Positions 13,890-15,903 of a DNA stretch of 15,903 bases are shown here, in pieces. Positions within the stretch are counted from its first letter, which is position 1. Every line of letters starts with the position of its first letter. This DNA is from Acidiphilium sp. CAG:727 (GTDB lineage Bacteria > Bacillota > Clostridia > Christensenellales > Borkfalkiaceae). The stretch covers positions 44,393 to 60,295 of the forward strand of contig FR898495.1 in NCBI GenBank assembly GCA_000437515.1. Reading direction: 5' to 3'. The notes under the pieces are model-generated. The model ran no database searches. It worked only from the letters and a program-made list of their open reading frames with translations, and had not been told where the DNA came from. Made by a program: the position numbers and the translations under genes.

Positions 13890-15903
13890 GTTCTTCTTTT
13901 ACCTTGTCTTTTAGTTCCATAACGAGTTTGAACGCCGCAATCGGAGTAAGTGAATTTATGTCGGTGGACAACAAAATTTCTTCCGCGTCCGAAAGCGGTT
14001 TTTCTTCTTTTGGTTCGACGTTGTCTGCCGGTTTTTCGTTTTGAGGCAGCATTGTACGTGTCAAGTCGTTTTTTTCGAGCCGTTTGAGTATCGCTTTTGC
14101 TCTGTCGGTTACGACCTTCGGTACGCCTGCAAGAGCGGCGACTTCTATACCGAAACTCTTATTCGCGCTTCCGCGCATGATCTTTCGTAAGAATACGATT
14201 TTACCGTTAAGTTCTTTTACCGTAATTTTATAGTTTTTAACGCCTTCTATAACTCCTTCGAGTTCCGAAAGTTCGTGATAATGCGTTGCGAAAAGAGTTT
14301 TTGCGCGAACGTTTTCGGCAAGATATTCTACTACTGCCCAGGCAATACCGAGTCCGTCGAAAGTACTCGTACCTCTGCCGACCTCGTCGAGAATAAGAAG
14401 ACTGCGTTTGGTTGCGTGCAGCAGGATAGTTGCGACTTCGGTCATTTCGACCATAAACGTCGATTGGTTGTAAATTATATTGTCGTTAGCCCCTATTCGG
14501 GTAAATATTCTGTCAACGATAGGGATTTCTGCCGATTTTGCCGGTACGAAAGATCCGATTTGCGCCATTACGCATATAAGCGCGTTTTGACGCATATAAG
14601 TGCTTTTACCCGCCATATTCGGTCCCGTAATTATCATAACGCGGCTGTCGCCGTTGTTGATATAGGCGTCATTGGATACGAAAGTTTCGTAAGACGAAGC
14701 CTCGACGACGGGGTGTCTGCCGCCTACCACGTTGAAAGCGTCGTTTTCGCCGACTATTTGCGGCTTGCAGTAGTTATACTTTTTTGCGACTTTTGCAAAA
14801 GAACACAGTACGTCAAGGCAAGCAACGGCGTTTGCCGTACGCTGTATTCGCTTGATATTCTCCGCCAATAAGCCTTTTATTTTCGAAAAAATCTCGATTT
14901 CGATTCGTTTAATCGACTCGTCTGCGGACAAAATCTCGACTTCGACGTTTTTAAGTTCTTCGGTAATATATCTTTCGCCGTTTACCGTCGTTTGTTTGCG
15001 GATATAGTTATACGGAACCTTATCTTTGAAAGAATTGCTGACTTCGATATAATAACCGAACACTTTGTTGTAAGCGATTTTGAGAGTTCTGATACCCGTT
15101 TTTTCTTTTTCCTGCGTTTCGATCCGTTTGATTATATCGCCCGAATGATTACGCATCTGACGTAATCTGTCAAGTTCTTTGTCAAATCCGTCGCGTATGT
15201 AATTTCTGTCTTTACTGTACGTCGTCGGGTCGGAGTTTATCGCGCTTTGAATAAGTTTGGTAATATCCGTAAAATCGTCGATATTATCCGATATATCCTG
15301 CATGATTTTGACTGTGGAGCCGAACAGAAGAATCTTGATATTCGGTAAAGCGAGCATAGATTCGGACAGAGAGTAACAATCTGCGGGAGTTGCGTTTCCG
15401 TTTGATATTCTGCCCGCGAGCCTTTCCATGTCGTGAATCTCTTTAAGTCTTTCGTCGATGCCTCCGCGAAGTATGGCGGAAGAATACAATTCGTTTACGC
15501 CGTCTAATCTGTAATTTATTTTTTCCTCGGAAATGAGCGGAGTCGTTATCCATTGAGATAGAAGACGAGACCCCATGGCCGTATCGGTTTTATCGAGCAG
15601 CCATAAAAGCGAGCCGTAACGTTTTCCGTCGCGCATATTTCTGACGAGTTCGAGATTTTTAAGCGAGTTGTAATCGAGAGTCATACACTGCTCTTTTTTC
15701 TCTTTTATGACGTTGTTTACGTTCACGAGCGAGTGTTTCTGCGTTTCCTTGAGATATGCTATAAGTCCGCCGCATGCGCAAACGGATTCGTCGTCATCGA
15801 GTTCAAAGGGTTTCAGAGTGGATACGGCAAACTGTTCCAGAAGAGTATTCTCGGCGTTTTTAACGGCATAAGCGGATTCTTTATAGTCGCTTACTTTCGG
15901 AAG
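13882..15903 (-). CDS. mutS: DNA mismatch repair protein MutS (N-terminus outside window)
   Basis: MutS recognises mismatches and small loops as a clamp dimer. The frame is open to the window edge, giving 673 residues. About 200 N-terminal residues, including the F-x-E mismatch-wedge domain, lie beyond. The fragment begins in the connector domain (ACGGLIAYLKETQ), continues through the lever/clamp helices, and has the ABC-type ATPase: Walker A GPNMAGKST (about fragment residues 427-435), the QSTFMVEM signature, Walker B LLILDEVGRGTS (about 502-513), and the H-loop ATHYHEL. The C-terminus has the usual short DINSLTPIAAFKLVMELK segment. A shorter reading starting at a GTG at 15726 would be wrong, because homology continues upstream of it. 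Confidence 0.96.
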   Translation of the reverse strand, partial: LPKVSDYKESAYAVKNAENTLLEQFAVSTLKPFELDDDESVCACGGLIAYLKETQKHSLVNVNNVIKEKKEQCMTLDYNSLKNLELVRNMRDGKRYGSLLWLLDKTDTAMGSRLLSQWITTPLISEEKINYRLDGVNELYSSAILRGGIDERLKEIHDMERLAGRISNGNATPADCYSLSESMLALPNIKILLFGSTVKIMQDISDNIDDFTDITKLIQSAINSDPTTYSKDRNYIRDGFDKELDRLRQMRNHSGDIIKRIETQEKEKTGIRTLKIAYNKVFGYYIEVSNSFKDKVPYNYIRKQTTVNGERYITEELKNVEVEILSADESIKRIEIEIFSKIKGLLAENIKRIQRTANAVACLDVLCSFAKVAKKYNYCKPQIVGENDAFNVVGGRHPVVEASSYETFVSNDAYINNGDSRVMIITGPNMAGKSTYMRQNALICVMAQIGSFVPAKSAEIPIVDRIFTRIGANDNIIYNQSTFMVEMTEVATILLHATKRSLLILDEVGRGTSTFDGLGIAWAVVEYLAENVRAKTLFATHYHELSELEGVIEGVKNYKITVKELNGKIVFLRKIMRGSANKSFGIEVAALAGVPKVVTDRAKAILKRLEKNDLTRTMLPQNEKPADNVEPKEEKPLSDAEEILLSTDINSLTPIAAFKLVMELKDKVKEEHE

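Noticed and set aside
15724..15726. GTG start of mutS inside the window
   Set aside because: The frame is open to base 15903 and the upstream residues match MutS connector-domain sequence, so the gene continues outside the window.

Overview
The window is a gene-dense bacterial chromosome segment, moderately AT-rich but with many CpG-containing codons (TCG, GAC-G, CGT/CGA). Content points to an endospore-forming member of the Clostridia. It has a SpoIVB-type peptidase, a SpoIIM-like membrane protein, a DacF-type carboxypeptidase, a Bacillus/Clostridium-type LexA with its box, ScpA/ScpB, and a MutS-MutL-MiaA operon. No phage, insertion sequence, CRISPR array, tRNA or rRNA was seen.

Layout, left to right: (1) 1-2215, plus strand: the 3' end of spoIVB, a spoIIM-like gene and a dacF-like gene, each followed by a hairpin terminator. 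(2) 2267-3875, minus strand: lexA followed, one base after its stop, by a DEDDh 3'-5' exonuclease. An SOS box overlaps the lexA -35 region. (3) 3956-6406, plus strand: a 60-residue eight-cysteine protein with its own promoter. Then a second promoter drives a site-2-protease/scpA/scpB operon with overlapping genes. (4) 6468-8396, minus strand: an unusual 642-residue protein that joins a PadR winged helix to a long acidic linker and four membrane segments. (5) 8397-8706: a divergent spacer holding a near-ideal promoter for the PadR gene, a perfect 17-bp inverted repeat, and an xerD-like promoter. (6) 8707-10999, plus strand: a XerC/D-type tyrosine recombinase overlapping hflX. (7) 11023-15903, minus strand: mutS (5' end outside the window), mutL and miaA, all overlapping.

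The genes group around genome maintenance (lexA/exonuclease, mutSL, scpAB, tyrosine recombinase), sporulation and cell wall (spoIVB, spoIIM-like, dacF), and translation/RNA quality (miaA, hflX). All three convergent junctions have short spacers with a shared hairpin.

The features most worth a second look are: the membrane-anchored PadR protein; the apparent leaderless starts of three genes, whose -10 box lies only 6-9 nt before the ATG; the 38-bp perfect palindrome beside the recombinase; the hairpin before the spoIIM-like gene, which looks like a terminator and also contains that gene's ribosome binding site; and the SOS-box-controlled lexA-exonuclease pair. Start codons were chosen by hand from promoter, Shine-Dalgarno and family-length evidence. 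No database search was possible.
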